Of a DNA stretch of 64,000 bases, positions 49,922 to 59,901 are shown piece by piece. The notes beneath the pieces are model-generated. The model searched no databases. It was given only the letters and a program-made list of their open reading frames with translations, and was not told the origin of the DNA. Both the position numbers and the translations under genes were made by a program. How positions within the stretch are numbered: position 1 is the first letter of the stretch; each line of letters opens with the position of its first letter. The stretch comes from an uncultured Candidatus Melainabacteria bacterium. Its GTDB lineage: Bacteria; Cyanobacteriota; Vampirovibrionia; Gastranaerophilales; Gastranaerophilaceae. Location of the stretch: the NCBI GenBank assembly GCA_934754775.1, contig CAKVIM010000007.1, positions 1-64,000 of the forward strand. The letters are read 5' to 3'.

Positions 49922-51247
49922 TTATTGAAGTATTTTATTTTCAAGCAAATCTTTTTTGATTTTTGGCTCTCGTGAAAAAACTTGTTTTTCGTGCGAATCA
50001 GTTCCACCACTCAAAAACATTCCATTCGCTTTCGCAAACTTTTTATACTGTTCAGAAAGCTCTTTTAATGCTTTATCAGCATTTGCTTCACCATAACCTG
50101 ACTTTTGCCCGATTTCTCTGACCTTTGATGGAGTGTATTGATGATTAACTTCAATTCCCGCAACACCCATATTTTTCAACCTCAAGAGTTCTGTATCACC
50201 AATATACGACCAAAAACTCTTTAGCGGGTGTGTAAGCGATGCAAGTCCGCCATTATCATTAATTGTTTTTACAACTGTTTCAATTGGCAAAACATCTTTT
50301 GTACCAAGTCTGTTCAACACATTTTTATCCAGAGGCTTATCAATCATTTTGTAGTAGTATTTTATAGAATGCCTTACGGAAACGACACCGGAGCCATTTT
50401 CTATAGAACGTTTCCCATCTTTACCTTTGGATATGTAATGTTGTTTTTCATAATTACTCAAATCACTTATTGTAATATTTGAAGATTCTGAATCAAGAAA
50501 ATACTGCACAGTTTTTCTTCTACTGGCTTTTAAATCATTCAGCATTTTATTCAGATTTTCTTCAAAAGGATTCAGAGCTAAGCCTGTAATATCGTGATGT
50601 TTTGTTCCATTTTTAACACTAAACTCACAGCCTGCAACAAATTTTAGATTTTTATATTTTGACGGATTTTTGGCTATAAGCTTAATAATCTCTTTTGTAC
50701 CATCTACGCAATCATGATCAGTGAGAGCAATTGTAAACGGAGGCAAATTGTCGTTTTTATTAAGCTTTGCTACTTTATCAGCATACCTTCTGGCACATTC
50801 CAAAAACTCTTCCGGAGTAGCCTTTCCGTCTGAAAAGTTTGAATGAGTGTGCAAAGAGACTCTAAAATCCCCATTAATGGAGTTTGCAAAAAACTTTTCT
50901 GCTGGGATATCCGATTTTGCAGTCTGCAATCCGGCTCTAAACTGTTCCGGTTTAAATTTATTAATGATATGTTTAAATTCTTCCGGTCCAACTACACTAT
51001 TCAAAGAGTCTACAGAAGTTTTTATACCATTGTTTTCCAAAGCCGATATAATTTGTTTTTTGAACTCAATATCAAAAGTTTTTGGTTTTGATTTTTTATA
51101 TAACGCAATTCCTGCAATTCCCACTATAACCGTTGCAGCACAAGCAAGAGGAAGATATTCCTTTATTTTAGGTTTATTATCATTTACAGAACTCTTCAGT
51201 TGTCCGCTATAGTTAACAAAATTGTTTACAGAAACTGCATGAATCAT
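49922..51247 (-). CDS. Membrane-anchored PHP-domain phosphoesterase
   Basis: 441 aa. One membrane segment near residues 31-50. A helical linker leads to a PHP domain: 'HTHSNFSDGKATPEEFLE' near residue 133, 'ALTDHDCVDGTKEI' near 173, 'CEFSVKNGTKHHD' near 208, 'LTHPLKSFW' near 340 and 'SGGTDSHEK' near 420. The metal ligands of the family are therefore present. PHP enzymes hydrolyse phosphoesters such as histidinol phosphate or nucleotides; the substrate here is unknown. The membrane anchor is unusual for stand-alone PHP enzymes. Starts 13 nt after the 51261 gene, same operon. Confidence 0.85.
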   Translation of the reverse strand: MIHAVSVNNFVNYSGQLKSSVNDNKPKIKEYLPLACAATVIVGIAGIALYKKSKPKTFDIEFKKQIISALENNGIKTSVDSLNSVVGPEEFKHIINKFKPEQFRAGLQTAKSDIPAEKFFANSINGDFRVSLHTHSNFSDGKATPEEFLECARRYADKVAKLNKNDNLPPFTIALTDHDCVDGTKEIIKLIAKNPSKYKNLKFVAGCEFSVKNGTKHHDITGLALNPFEENLNKMLNDLKASRRKTVQYFLDSESSNITISDLSNYEKQHYISKGKDGKRSIENGSGVVSVRHSIKYYYKMIDKPLDKNVLNRLGTKDVLPIETVVKTINDNGGLASLTHPLKSFWSYIGDTELLRLKNMGVAGIEVNHQYTPSKVREIGQKSGYGEANADKALKELSEQYKKFAKANGMFLSGGTDSHEKQVFSREPKIKKDLLENKILQ

Positions 51248-51260
51248 ACACAGCCCTTTG

Positions 51261-51809
51261 TTACTTCAAAATTGAAGTGTGAAGTCTTGCTAGTTCTAAA
51301 AAAAGATTAGCCACATCATTATAAAGACCATTCAATTCTATGCGTTTTCCACCATTTCGCCATACAGTATCATCATAGCCGCAAGGATGATAAACTTTGA
51401 AACCATCAGTGATTACTCTTATATTCTTATGCAAACGATGAAAGAAAAGATTTGAATGCAAATCTCCCTCAATCATCTGCCCGTCTTTATCAAATGATGC
51501 ATTCATAAGAACATTATACTGCTTGTCTTTCACATGAAGTTCAAAATTATTTTCTTTTTTATAGATAGAAAAAAATCCGTTTTCCTTATCAACAGGAACA
51601 TTTTCGACGTTTCCTTCTTTCCCAATTATTTCAATATATTTTTGAATCTTTTCGTACAATTTCTTTGTTGAATCTTCTTTTAAAGAATTCTTATTTATAG
51701 CCTTTAATAATCTGGGATCAGCTTGAAAACTTACGGTTGGGTTTAAAGCCGCATTTTTTGTGACTTTTGGGTTATAATTTGTATTAAATTTTACCGGTAA
51801 TACTTGCAT
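51261..51809 (-). CDS. Hypothetical protein in operon with the PHP enzyme
   Basis: 182 aa, no family recognised. No signal peptide. The N-terminus has 'NPTVSFQADPRLLKAI' near residue 23, like the PxFKG-type start of the 16122 protein. The rest looks alpha/beta, with 'KDKQYNVLMNASFDKDGQM' near residue 94 and 'DGDLHSNLFF'-like beta strands (read as EGDLHSNLFFHRL). AAAGGAG before the ATG. Its promoter region holds TTTATATAATTG, similar to promoter site 1. Role unknown. Confidence 0.7.
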   Translation of the reverse strand: MQVLPVKFNTNYNPKVTKNAALNPTVSFQADPRLLKAINKNSLKEDSTKKLYEKIQKYIEIIGKEGNVENVPVDKENGFFSIYKKENNFELHVKDKQYNVLMNASFDKDGQMIEGDLHSNLFFHRLHKNIRVITDGFKVYHPCGYDDTVWRNGGKRIELNGLYNDVANLFLELARLHTSILK

Positions 51810-51884
51810 TAAAAACTCCTTTTTATAATTTTATACAATTATATAAACCCCCTAAAAAATATTTTTGCTAGCAAATCTAAAAAA

Positions 51885-51913
51885 TTGAAAAACATCATTA
51901 TTTACGCTAAAAT
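51885..51913 (+). promoter_or_regulatory. mfd promoter
   Basis: TTGAAA (51885-51890), 17 nt, TAAAAT (51908-51913). Initiation near 51920 excludes any translation start upstream of that. Confidence 0.65.
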
Positions 51914-51974
51914 CTTGTTTGGTATAGAGAAAAGTGTTGAGCAATCGACATTCAACACATCAAAAAGAATAATT

Positions 51975-54900
51975 ATGAAACTCGAGAACGCATCATTTTT
52001 TGACCACCTAATAAAGAATCTAAAAAAGCAAACTAGCTTTACGCTGACAGGCTTAACAACCTTCAGCCGACTTTTATTGCTTGATTATATTTGCAAATTA
52101 TCTGGCAAAAAGGTTCTTTTCATAACCTCAACAGAGCAAACAGCACTCAAGTATTCTGCAGACCTTGAACGATTATTTGACAGAAGTGCTGAAACAATTC
52201 CATACCAAAATATTTCGCCTTACGAAGTCGTCGTCGGCAACCTCTATGATTACGCAAAGCAAATTGACACACTGGAAGCTCAACCAAATCTTGTTTTCAC
52301 ACCAGTTAAAGCTCTTTTGGAAAAATTTCCATCACAAGATTTTTTTGAAAAGAATTCTTTTTCCCTAAAAGTAGGTGATAGCATTTCTCAAACAGATTTA
52401 TTGAACAAGCTTATAAAACTGGGCTACAAACGTTCTACGATGGTTTCTGATATCGGTGAATTCAGCATAAGAGGAGATATTGCAGACATTTATTCACTGG
52501 AAGAAAATCCCATAAGACTTGAATTTTGGGGTGACGAAATCGTTGACATAAGATTTTTTGACAACGAAACCCAAAAATCTATCAAGAAATTAGCAGAGCC
52601 AGTTAGCATACGTCCGCTTTACAAATTCGTTTTACCTCAAAATCCACCAATAGATTTTCCAAAAGAACTAAAAGAACAATTCGAAAACGAAGGGTATTTT
52701 GAAGGCATAAATGTTTACCAATCTTACTTCAATACCGATTTAGTCAACATTTTGGACTATTTTAGCGACTACATCGTAATATTCGACGAGTTTGCAGAAG
52801 TTTCCGCAAAATACCAACAGATTGATGATGCTTATATAAATTCATACAACGAAGCCCTAAAAACCAGTCAAATATACCCACTAAAAGAAATTAACCATTT
52901 TACGTGGGAAGAAATTACACGCAAAACGGCCGGCATGCAAAAAATATATTTCAACAACTTCTTATCGGATGAAAACAACGAAGTTATTGATATTGATGCA
53001 AGAAATGTTCAAATTTTTGATGCAAATATGGAAGCTGTAGCAAGATTTATCCAAGAACATAAAGGGTTTCAAATTACGATTGCGACCGACTTTCAGGAAC
53101 GTGTTAAAGAACTTTTGGCAGAATTCGATATTTTTGATATTGAATATGTTAAAAATATAACCTCTCAAGGTACAGAGCTAAGGGACGGTAGAATCCTGCT
53201 TCTTACGGACAGAGAACTCTTCAACAAACGTCAAAAAGACATCCCTTCTAACAGAAAACGACATTACAAAGAAAAAGCTGAATATATTGAAAACATAAAC
53301 GATATAAAAGAAGGAGAGTATGTAGTTCACTCAATTCACGGGGTTGGGATTTACAAAGGGCTGACTAAACAAGAGCTTGACGGACAATTAAAAGATTATT
53401 TGACAATAGAATACGCAAATAAAGATAAATTACATATTCCGGCAGAACAAATAAATATGCTTTGCAGATATCGTGGCTCCGGTCAGATTAAGCCGAAGCT
53501 TTCCAGAATGGGCGGAAGTGACTGGGAAAACACAAAAACAAAGGTTAAGAAAGAAGTTGAAACAATTGCTTATGACCTACTAAGGCTTTATGCAAGACGT
53601 AAGATGAAAACAGGTATTGAATTTGCACCTGATTCTCCGCTTCAACTTGAAATGGAAGACACTTTTGAATACATCGAAACTCCAGACCAGCTAAAATCAA
53701 TCAATCAGATTAAAGCAGACATGGAAAGCCCAAACCCTATGGACAGACTAGTTTGCGGAGATGTCGGGTTCGGTAAAACTGAAGTTGCAATGCGTGCAAT
53801 GTTTAAAGCAGTAACTTCACTTAAGCAGGTCGCAGTAATTGTTCCAACTACAGTACTCGCACTTCAGCATTTCCAGACAATTTCAGAAAGATTTAAACCG
53901 TTTGGAATAGATGTAGAACTGCTTTGCCGTTTCAGAAGTGCAAAAGAACGCAAAGAAACGCTCAAAAACATTGCAACAGGCAAATGCGATGTCGTAATTG
54001 CAACCCACAGCCTTCTTCAAGACAAGGTAAGTTTCAAGGATTTGGGCTTATTAGTAATCGACGAAGAACACCGTTTTGGCGTTAGACACAAAGAAAAGTT
54101 GAAGGAATTTAGGGAAAACATCGACATAATCTCAATGTCAGCAACTCCAATTCCTAGAACGCTTTATATGTCGTTATCAGGAATAAAAGATATTTCCGTA
54201 ATTAATACGCCGCCTCAAAACCGTCTACCTATCAAGACTTTTGTCGGCGAATACAACGAGCAAACAGTTAAAAATGCCATCGTAAACGAATTAGACAGGG
54301 ACGGACAGGTGTTCTATCTTTATAACAGAGTCGAAACCATTGAAGAATTCAAGCTCGAGCTTCAAAAACTTGTTCCAAATGCACGCATTGCAATCGGTCA
54401 CGGACAATTGAGCGAGAAGCAGCTTGAGGATGTTATTATAGGGTTTGACAACCACGACTACGATATATTGCTTTGCACAACAATTATTGAAAACGGTATT
54501 GACATTCCAAACGCCAACACAATGATTATCCACGAAGCCGACAAACTCGGACTGGCACAGCTTTATCAATTACGTGGACGTGTTGGAAGAAGCGACAAAC
54601 AAGCATATTGTTACTGTTTCTATAAAAAAAGCAAAGAGCTTTCTCACGAAGCTTCTGAAAGACTTAAGGCAATAAAAGAGTTCACGACTCTTGGCAGCGG
54701 ATACAGAATTGCAATGCGTGACGTTGAAATCCGTGGTGTCGGAAACATTTTAGGCACAAAACAACACGGACATATGGTTAACGTTGGATTTGACACATAT
54801 TGTCAACTTCTTGAAGAAACAGTAAATGAGTTAAAAGGTGAAGCAATCAAAGCGAACAAGCCAACTGTTGTGGATATTAACATCACTGCGTTTATCCCTG

Positions 54901-55334
54901 ACGAGTGGGTCGGCTCAGGCGAGCAAAAAATGATTGAATACAAGCGACTTTCTGACGTTAAAAACGAAACAGAACTTAATTATATCGTTTCAGAATGGAA
55001 AGACCGCTTCTCAAGAATTCCGGACGAAGTCGAAAATTTAATTAAATTAATTAAGCTGAGATTAATCGCTACAGAATGCGGAATTTCAATAATAAGAGAA
55101 GCCGGCAATGATATCCGCATATACTCTCCGTTTACGCCTTACGAATGGAATATCATTAAGCAAGGCTTAACAAAAGATATTTTAAGAAGAATCAAATTTA
55201 CAGTAGCTCCAAAAACTTGTCAAGACGGCAAATCAATTCTGCTTGTAAATATTCAAAACTTAAGCTTTGACGAAATGTTCGAAATATTAACCAATCTATT
55301 CTATTTCATTAAAGAAACAGCTGCTAAATATTAA
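51975..55334 (+). CDS. mfd: Transcription-repair coupling factor
   Basis: Removes RNA polymerase stalled at lesions and recruits UvrA. About 1119 aa. N-terminal UvrB-like region (1-340). CarD/RID domain 'GEYVVHSIHGVGIYKGL' near residue 450. SF2 motor: Walker A 'VCGDVGFGKTEVAMRAMF' near 593, 'VIDEEHRFGVRHKEKL' near 695, 'MSATPIPRTLYMSLSGI' near 725 and 'LRGRVGRSDKQAYCYCFY' near 870. C-terminal TRCF domain near 970-1060. The ATG at 51975 is chosen because the promoter lies over the longer frame's start at 51885. No strong ribosome-binding site precedes it. Confidence 0.95.
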   Translation: MKLENASFFDHLIKNLKKQTSFTLTGLTTFSRLLLLDYICKLSGKKVLFITSTEQTALKYSADLERLFDRSAETIPYQNISPYEVVVGNLYDYAKQIDTLEAQPNLVFTPVKALLEKFPSQDFFEKNSFSLKVGDSISQTDLLNKLIKLGYKRSTMVSDIGEFSIRGDIADIYSLEENPIRLEFWGDEIVDIRFFDNETQKSIKKLAEPVSIRPLYKFVLPQNPPIDFPKELKEQFENEGYFEGINVYQSYFNTDLVNILDYFSDYIVIFDEFAEVSAKYQQIDDAYINSYNEALKTSQIYPLKEINHFTWEEITRKTAGMQKIYFNNFLSDENNEVIDIDARNVQIFDANMEAVARFIQEHKGFQITIATDFQERVKELLAEFDIFDIEYVKNITSQGTELRDGRILLLTDRELFNKRQKDIPSNRKRHYKEKAEYIENINDIKEGEYVVHSIHGVGIYKGLTKQELDGQLKDYLTIEYANKDKLHIPAEQINMLCRYRGSGQIKPKLSRMGGSDWENTKTKVKKEVETIAYDLLRLYARRKMKTGIEFAPDSPLQLEMEDTFEYIETPDQLKSINQIKADMESPNPMDRLVCGDVGFGKTEVAMRAMFKAVTSLKQVAVIVPTTVLALQHFQTISERFKPFGIDVELLCRFRSAKERKETLKNIATGKCDVVIATHSLLQDKVSFKDLGLLVIDEEHRFGVRHKEKLKEFRENIDIISMSATPIPRTLYMSLSGIKDISVINTPPQNRLPIKTFVGEYNEQTVKNAIVNELDRDGQVFYLYNRVETIEEFKLELQKLVPNARIAIGHGQLSEKQLEDVIIGFDNHDYDILLCTTIIENGIDIPNANTMIIHEADKLGLAQLYQLRGRVGRSDKQAYCYCFYKKSKELSHEASERLKAIKEFTTLGSGYRIAMRDVEIRGVGNILGTKQHGHMVNVGFDTYCQLLEETVNELKGEAIKANKPTVVDINITAFIPDEWVGSGEQKMIEYKRLSDVKNETELNYIVSEWKDRFSRIPDEVENLIKLIKLRLIATECGISIIREAGNDIRIYSPFTPYEWNIIKQGLTKDILRRIKFTVAPKTCQDGKSILLVNIQNLSFDEMFEILTNLFYFIKETAAKY

Positions 55335-55342
55335 GAAGCGTA

Positions 55343-55361
55343 AATATTGTTTAACAATATT
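55343..55361. promoter_or_regulatory. Palindrome upstream of the foldase gene
   Basis: AATATTGTT-T-AACAATATT, perfect 9-nt arms, 9 nt after the mfd stop. It is too weak for a terminator (no GC), so a protein-binding site is possible. Confidence 0.3.
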
Positions 55362-55417
55362 GCTAATTTGTTTTATCATAAGTAAAAGGCGAGAGTTTTT
55401 TAAAAGGAGTATCATAT

Positions 55418-56515
55418 ATGAAAAAACTATTAACTTGTTTAGCAGTGTCTGCTGTTTTATTTTCAGGCTGCACTTTTATGAAAAAATCTGAAGGCATCAT
55501 CAAAGTAAACAACGACATTATTACCCAAGAAGATTTTGATAAAGCATTTGATAACAGTGTTGATCAATCTTTCTTGAAATCCTTCGGCGGCTCAAAAAAC
55601 TTTTTGAAATCAGACGACAACCCTATGTTCAACATATTTAAGGACAAAGTCGTAAACGAGTTGATAGTTAAGACTCTTCTTGATGAAGAAATCGCTAAAC
55701 GTGGCATCACAGCTACTCAAGACGATGTTCAAAATGAGTTAAAATCAATTATTGACAAAGTAGGTTCAAAAGAAGAATTGAACAAACTTCTTAAACAAAG
55801 AGGAGTTTCTAATGCACAATTTACAGAAGATTTGAAGACTCAAATCAAGATTAAGAAACTAGTAAACTCTCTTGAAAAAATTAGCGTTTCAGATAATGAT
55901 GCAAAAAAATATTATGACACTCATAAGTCAGAATTCACTCACGGTGAACAAGTAAGAGCTTCTCACATTCTTATTTCTGCAAATACGATTGAAATTATTC
56001 AACAAATCAAGGCTAAAAATCCGGACATCAACCCTACGGATTTGAACACAAAAGTTGAAGAAAAGATTGCAGCTCAACAAGCAAAAGCAGAATCTGTTTT
56101 AGCTCAAGTTAAACAAAATCCTGATAACTTCGAAAAGATTGCTCAAAAAGAATCTGACGACAAAGCAAGTGCTGAACGTGGCGGCGAATTAGGTTTCTTC
56201 CCGAAAGAAGCAATGGTTCCGGAATTTTCTAAAGCAGCATTCTCTATGAAGCCAAACACAGTTAGCGAAACATTGGTTAAAACTCCTTACGGTTTCCACA
56301 TAATCAAGGTTACAGACAGAATGGAAGCAGGTTCAACACCATACGCTAAGGTTAAAGACGAAATCAAGTTCTACATAGAAACTCAAAAACAAATCGAAGT
56401 GCTTAAAAAATTCACAAACGGTTTAATGAAAAATGCGAAGATAGAATATTTGGATGATACTTACAATCCAAAAAGAGTCGTAAAAGAAGTTACTCCAAAG
56501 GAAATAAAGAAATAA
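55418..56515 (+). CDS. PrsA/SurA-like peptidylprolyl isomerase lipoprotein
   Basis: 365 aa foldase. Lipobox 'LFSGC' puts the anchor at Cys18. N-terminal SurA_N-like helical domain (25-160). A parvulin domain (about 175-305) has 'VRASHILI', a long helical insert, 'ERGGELGFFPKEAMVPEFSK' and 'VKTPYGFHIIKVTD'. C-terminal helix and basic tail. It assists folding of exported proteins on the outer face of a membrane. AAAGGAG before the ATG and a terminator after the stop: single gene. Confidence 0.9.
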   Translation: MKKLLTCLAVSAVLFSGCTFMKKSEGIIKVNNDIITQEDFDKAFDNSVDQSFLKSFGGSKNFLKSDDNPMFNIFKDKVVNELIVKTLLDEEIAKRGITATQDDVQNELKSIIDKVGSKEELNKLLKQRGVSNAQFTEDLKTQIKIKKLVNSLEKISVSDNDAKKYYDTHKSEFTHGEQVRASHILISANTIEIIQQIKAKNPDINPTDLNTKVEEKIAAQQAKAESVLAQVKQNPDNFEKIAQKESDDKASAERGGELGFFPKEAMVPEFSKAAFSMKPNTVSETLVKTPYGFHIIKVTDRMEAGSTPYAKVKDEIKFYIETQKQIEVLKKFTNGLMKNAKIEYLDDTYNPKRVVKEVTPKEIKK

Positions 56516-56521
56516 AATTTT

Positions 56522-56551
56522 AAAGGGCTTTTTTTAAAAGCCCTTTTTTAA
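56522..56551 (+). terminator. Terminator after the foldase gene
   Basis: Stem AAAGGGCTTTT / AAAAGCCCTTT with a TTT loop and a T tail. Confidence 0.85.
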
Positions 56552-56623
56552 TACCTTTCTTCTTTTTTCATGATAAAATTAGCTTATAAATAGAATTGGA
56601 GTACGTAAAGGGGACTTAATACA

Positions 56624-58369
56624 ATGAAAATGTCAAAATTGTTTGTTCAGACTTTGAGAGAATTCCCGTCTGATGCAGAAGTAATTTCACACAAAATGCT
56701 CGTAAGAGCAGGTTATATAAGAAAGCTCACCAGCGGTGTTTACAACTATTTGCCGCTAATGTGGAGAGTCTTAAAGAAAATTGAAAACATTGTTAGAGAA
56801 GAAATGGATAAAGCAGGAGCTCAAGAGCTTCTTATGCCATTCGTTCAACCAAAAGAACTTTGGGAAGAATCAGGCAGATGGAACGCTTACGGAAAAGAGC
56901 TTATGCGTCTAAGAGACAGACATAATCGTGAAATGTGCCTCGGGCCAACTCACGAAGAAATCATCACATCAATTGCTCGTGAAGGTATCAAATCTTACAA
57001 ACAATTGCCTGTAAACTTATACCAAATCCAATCAAAATTCCGTGATGAAGTTCGTCCTCGCTTCGGTTTATTGAGAGGCCGTGAATTCATTATGAAAGAT
57101 GCTTATAGCTTTGACACTTCTCAAGAAGGTTTGGAAAAAGAATACGAAAATATGGCACAAGCTTATACAAGAATATTCAAGCGTTGCGGACTTAATACCA
57201 AAATGGTTCAATCAGATTCAGGGGCTATCGGCGGAAGCGTAAGCCACGAATTTATGGTAATTACAGATACTGACGCAGGCGAAAACGATGTATTCTATTG
57301 TGATAACTGTGATTATTCAGCAAACTCGAACCATGCAGTTTCAAAACTTACTCCGGCAGAAGTAGTTGGAAGATTTGAAAAAGCAGAAATAGTAGATACT
57401 CCAAACACACATTCAATTGAAGAATTATGCGAATATTTGAAGATTCCTGCAACAATTATTGTTAAATCGCTTCTTTATATCGTTGACAAGAAGCCTGTTT
57501 TAGCACTAATTAGAGCGGACAAGCAAGTTGAAGAAACAAAACTTATGAACGCTGTTGGCGGTATGGATATTAGAATTGCAACCGCAGGCGAAATCGAAGA
57601 AATGATGGCAGAAAACGGTTTTGACGCAGAACGTGGATTTATCGGTCCAAAAGGTCTGAAAAAATACGGCGAATACGATATTCAAATCGTTGCAGACGAA
57701 ACAGTTAAAGAAATGAAGAACTTCGTTATCGGAACAAACAAAAAAGATGTTCACCTTGTTGGCGGCAACTGGGGCGTTGATGTAGAACTTCCTGAAACAA
57801 TTACAGATATTCGTCTTGTAGAAGCCGGAGAACTTTGCCCAGAATGTGGAAAACCTCTAAAAGTTACAAGAGGTATTGAAGTTGGTAATATTTTCCAATT
57901 GGGAACAAAATATTCTAAACCAATGAACGCAGTATATCTGGATACAGACGGCAAAGCAAAACCTTTCGTAATGGGATGTTACGGTATCGGAATTTCAAGA
58001 ACAGCAGCTGCTGCAGTTGAAGCTCATTATGATGAACACGGTATCAAGTGGCCTTTAGCTATTGCACCATACCACGCAGTAGTAATTCCTGTTAGCACAA
58101 AAGATGAAGAACAGATGAAAGTCGCAAATGATATCTATATAACACTTAAAAAGCATGGAGTCGAAGCAGTAATCGACGACCGAGATGAACGTCCAGGTGT
58201 TAAGTTCAAAGATGCAGACTTAATCGGCTTCCCATACAGAATAACTGTTGGTAAAACGATTTCAGAAGGGCTTGTAGAATTCAAAAATAGGGAAACAGAA
58301 GAAATCTCTAAAATTAAGCCCGAAGAAGCTGCAGAAATTGTTGTTACAGCTGTAACTCAATTGAAATAA
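56624..58369 (+). CDS. proS: Prolyl-tRNA synthetase (bacterial type with editing domain)
   Basis: Class II aminoacyl-tRNA synthetase. 581 aa, bacterial-length form. Motif 1 region 'VYNYLPLMWRVLKKIENIV' near residue 38. Motif 2 'FRDEVRPRFGLLRGREFIMKD' region near 138. Motif 3 'GCYGIGISRTAAAAVE' near 445. An INS/YbaK-type editing insert spans about 230-390, with 'VKSLLYIVDKKPVLALIRAD' near 285. C-terminal anticodon-binding domain from about 475. A CxxC...CxxC-like pair lies at 'CDNCDYSAN' and 'CPECGKPLK'. Confidence 0.96.
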   Translation: MKMSKLFVQTLREFPSDAEVISHKMLVRAGYIRKLTSGVYNYLPLMWRVLKKIENIVREEMDKAGAQELLMPFVQPKELWEESGRWNAYGKELMRLRDRHNREMCLGPTHEEIITSIAREGIKSYKQLPVNLYQIQSKFRDEVRPRFGLLRGREFIMKDAYSFDTSQEGLEKEYENMAQAYTRIFKRCGLNTKMVQSDSGAIGGSVSHEFMVITDTDAGENDVFYCDNCDYSANSNHAVSKLTPAEVVGRFEKAEIVDTPNTHSIEELCEYLKIPATIIVKSLLYIVDKKPVLALIRADKQVEETKLMNAVGGMDIRIATAGEIEEMMAENGFDAERGFIGPKGLKKYGEYDIQIVADETVKEMKNFVIGTNKKDVHLVGGNWGVDVELPETITDIRLVEAGELCPECGKPLKVTRGIEVGNIFQLGTKYSKPMNAVYLDTDGKAKPFVMGCYGIGISRTAAAAVEAHYDEHGIKWPLAIAPYHAVVIPVSTKDEEQMKVANDIYITLKKHGVEAVIDDRDERPGVKFKDADLIGFPYRITVGKTISEGLVEFKNRETEEISKIKPEEAAEIVVTAVTQLK

Positions 58370-58385
58370 GATAATATTATTAATA

Positions 58386-58422
58386 AAAAGATGTCTTACT
58401 ATAAAGTAAGGCATCTTTTTTA
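58386..58422 (+). terminator. Terminator after proS
   Basis: 15-bp stem AAAAGATGTCTTACT / AGTAAGGCATCTTTT with one G-U pair, ATAA loop and T tail. Confidence 0.9.
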
Positions 58423-58494
58423 TAGTCACATTTCGTAAAAAATCATTGAATATGTTTAATATTGCTGATAAACTAGGAAACAAAGGAGTATTCA

Positions 58495-59901
58495 ATGTCA
58501 ACATCTTATGCAAATAAACGAAAATCATCAAGTCAGGTAGAAGATTTATCAAATCTTATGCCACAAAATATAGATGCAGAAGAAGCTATTCTTGGTGCAA
58601 TTTTGGTTAACCCTGCCTGCATGAACAAAGTTGTAGAACATCTTAGACCGGAATCTTTTTATAAACCTGCTCACAGATACGTTTATGAAGCAATGTTGCA
58701 GTTATATAACGGAGAGGACAAAATCGATATCGTATCCGTTTCTGACGTGTTGAACATTAACCAAAAGTTGGAACTCGTTGGCGGACGTGCTTTTATCAAT
58801 GATTTGAGTTACAAAACAATTACCACTACGAACGTTGAATACTACGCAAAAATTGTTCAAGAAAAAGCCATCAAGCGTTCATTAATCAACGCCGGCTCTG
58901 AAATCGTATCTTCAGGATATGACCTTAACCCGATTGAAGAATCACTTGAACTCGCTGAAAAATTGATTTTTGATATCGCATCTCAAAAAGCATCAAAATC
59001 ATTGGCTCCAATTAAGGACTTGGTTTACGATACTTACGCAAAAATTGAAGAACGTTACAACAACAAAGGTCAGCTAACAGGTGCCGCAACAGGGTTCTAT
59101 GACCTTGACTCCATGATGAACGGGCTTCAAAAATCAGATTTAATTATCCTTGCAGCTCGTCCTGCAATGGGTAAAACGGCTTTCGCACTAAACATCGCAC
59201 AAAACGTTGCACTTAGAGCTAACGTTCCGGTTGCGATATTCTCTTTAGAAATGTCAAAGGACCAGTTAGTTCAACGTCTTTTGTGTTCAGAAGCGGAAGT
59301 TGATACCCAAAGGCTTAAAACCGGTAACATGCAGGCTAAAGACTGGGAAAAACTTGCTCTTGCAATGAGCAATTTTACGGAATCAAAGTCAACGATTTAT
59401 ATTGATGATACTGCCGGATGTACTATTACTGATATTCGTGCAAAATGTAGACGACTTGCAATGGCTGAAAAAAATCTCGGTCTAATCGTAATAGACTATC
59501 TTCAACTTATTGAAGGAACCGGAAGAGAAGACCGTATGCAGCAGATTTCAAGTATTTCAAGAGGTTTGAAAATCCTTGCAAAAGAACTTAATGTACCGAT
59601 TATTGCACTTTCTCAATTATCTCGTGCGGTAGAAAGTAGAACTGATAAGCGTCCGATGCTTTCAGACTTGAGAGAATCAGGGTCTATCGAACAAGACGCC
59701 GATATCGTAATGTTCATTTATCGTGACGAATACTACAAAAACGCCAACGATGAAGAGGAAGAAGCTGAAAAAGCTGCCAACAAAGGTGAAGCCGAAATTA
59801 TTATCGCAAAACACAGAAACGGTCCGGTTGGCACGGTTAAACTTCTATTCCAAGGAAGTATCACGAAATTCAAAAACCCTATCAAAACGGACGTATTCTA
59901 A
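58495..59901 (+). CDS. dnaB: Replicative DNA helicase DnaB
   Basis: Hexameric 5'-3' fork helicase. 468 aa. N-terminal primase-interaction domain 'NIDAEEAILGAILVNPACM' near residue 24. RecA-like core: Walker A 'ARPAMGKTAFALNIAQ' near 221, Walker B 'LGLIVIDYLQLI' near 328, the DnaB-specific 'SLEMSKDQLVQRLLC' near 252 and 'LSDLRESGSIEQDADIVMF' near 385. No intein. AAAGGAG before the ATG. Overlaps mntP by 1 nt. Loaded by the PriA pathway whose gene is at 13844. Confidence 0.96.
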   Translation: MSTSYANKRKSSSQVEDLSNLMPQNIDAEEAILGAILVNPACMNKVVEHLRPESFYKPAHRYVYEAMLQLYNGEDKIDIVSVSDVLNINQKLELVGGRAFINDLSYKTITTTNVEYYAKIVQEKAIKRSLINAGSEIVSSGYDLNPIEESLELAEKLIFDIASQKASKSLAPIKDLVYDTYAKIEERYNNKGQLTGAATGFYDLDSMMNGLQKSDLIILAARPAMGKTAFALNIAQNVALRANVPVAIFSLEMSKDQLVQRLLCSEAEVDTQRLKTGNMQAKDWEKLALAMSNFTESKSTIYIDDTAGCTITDIRAKCRRLAMAEKNLGLIVIDYLQLIEGTGREDRMQQISSISRGLKILAKELNVPIIALSQLSRAVESRTDKRPMLSDLRESGSIEQDADIVMFIYRDEYYKNANDEEEEAEKAANKGEAEIIIAKHRNGPVGTVKLLFQGSITKFKNPIKTDVF

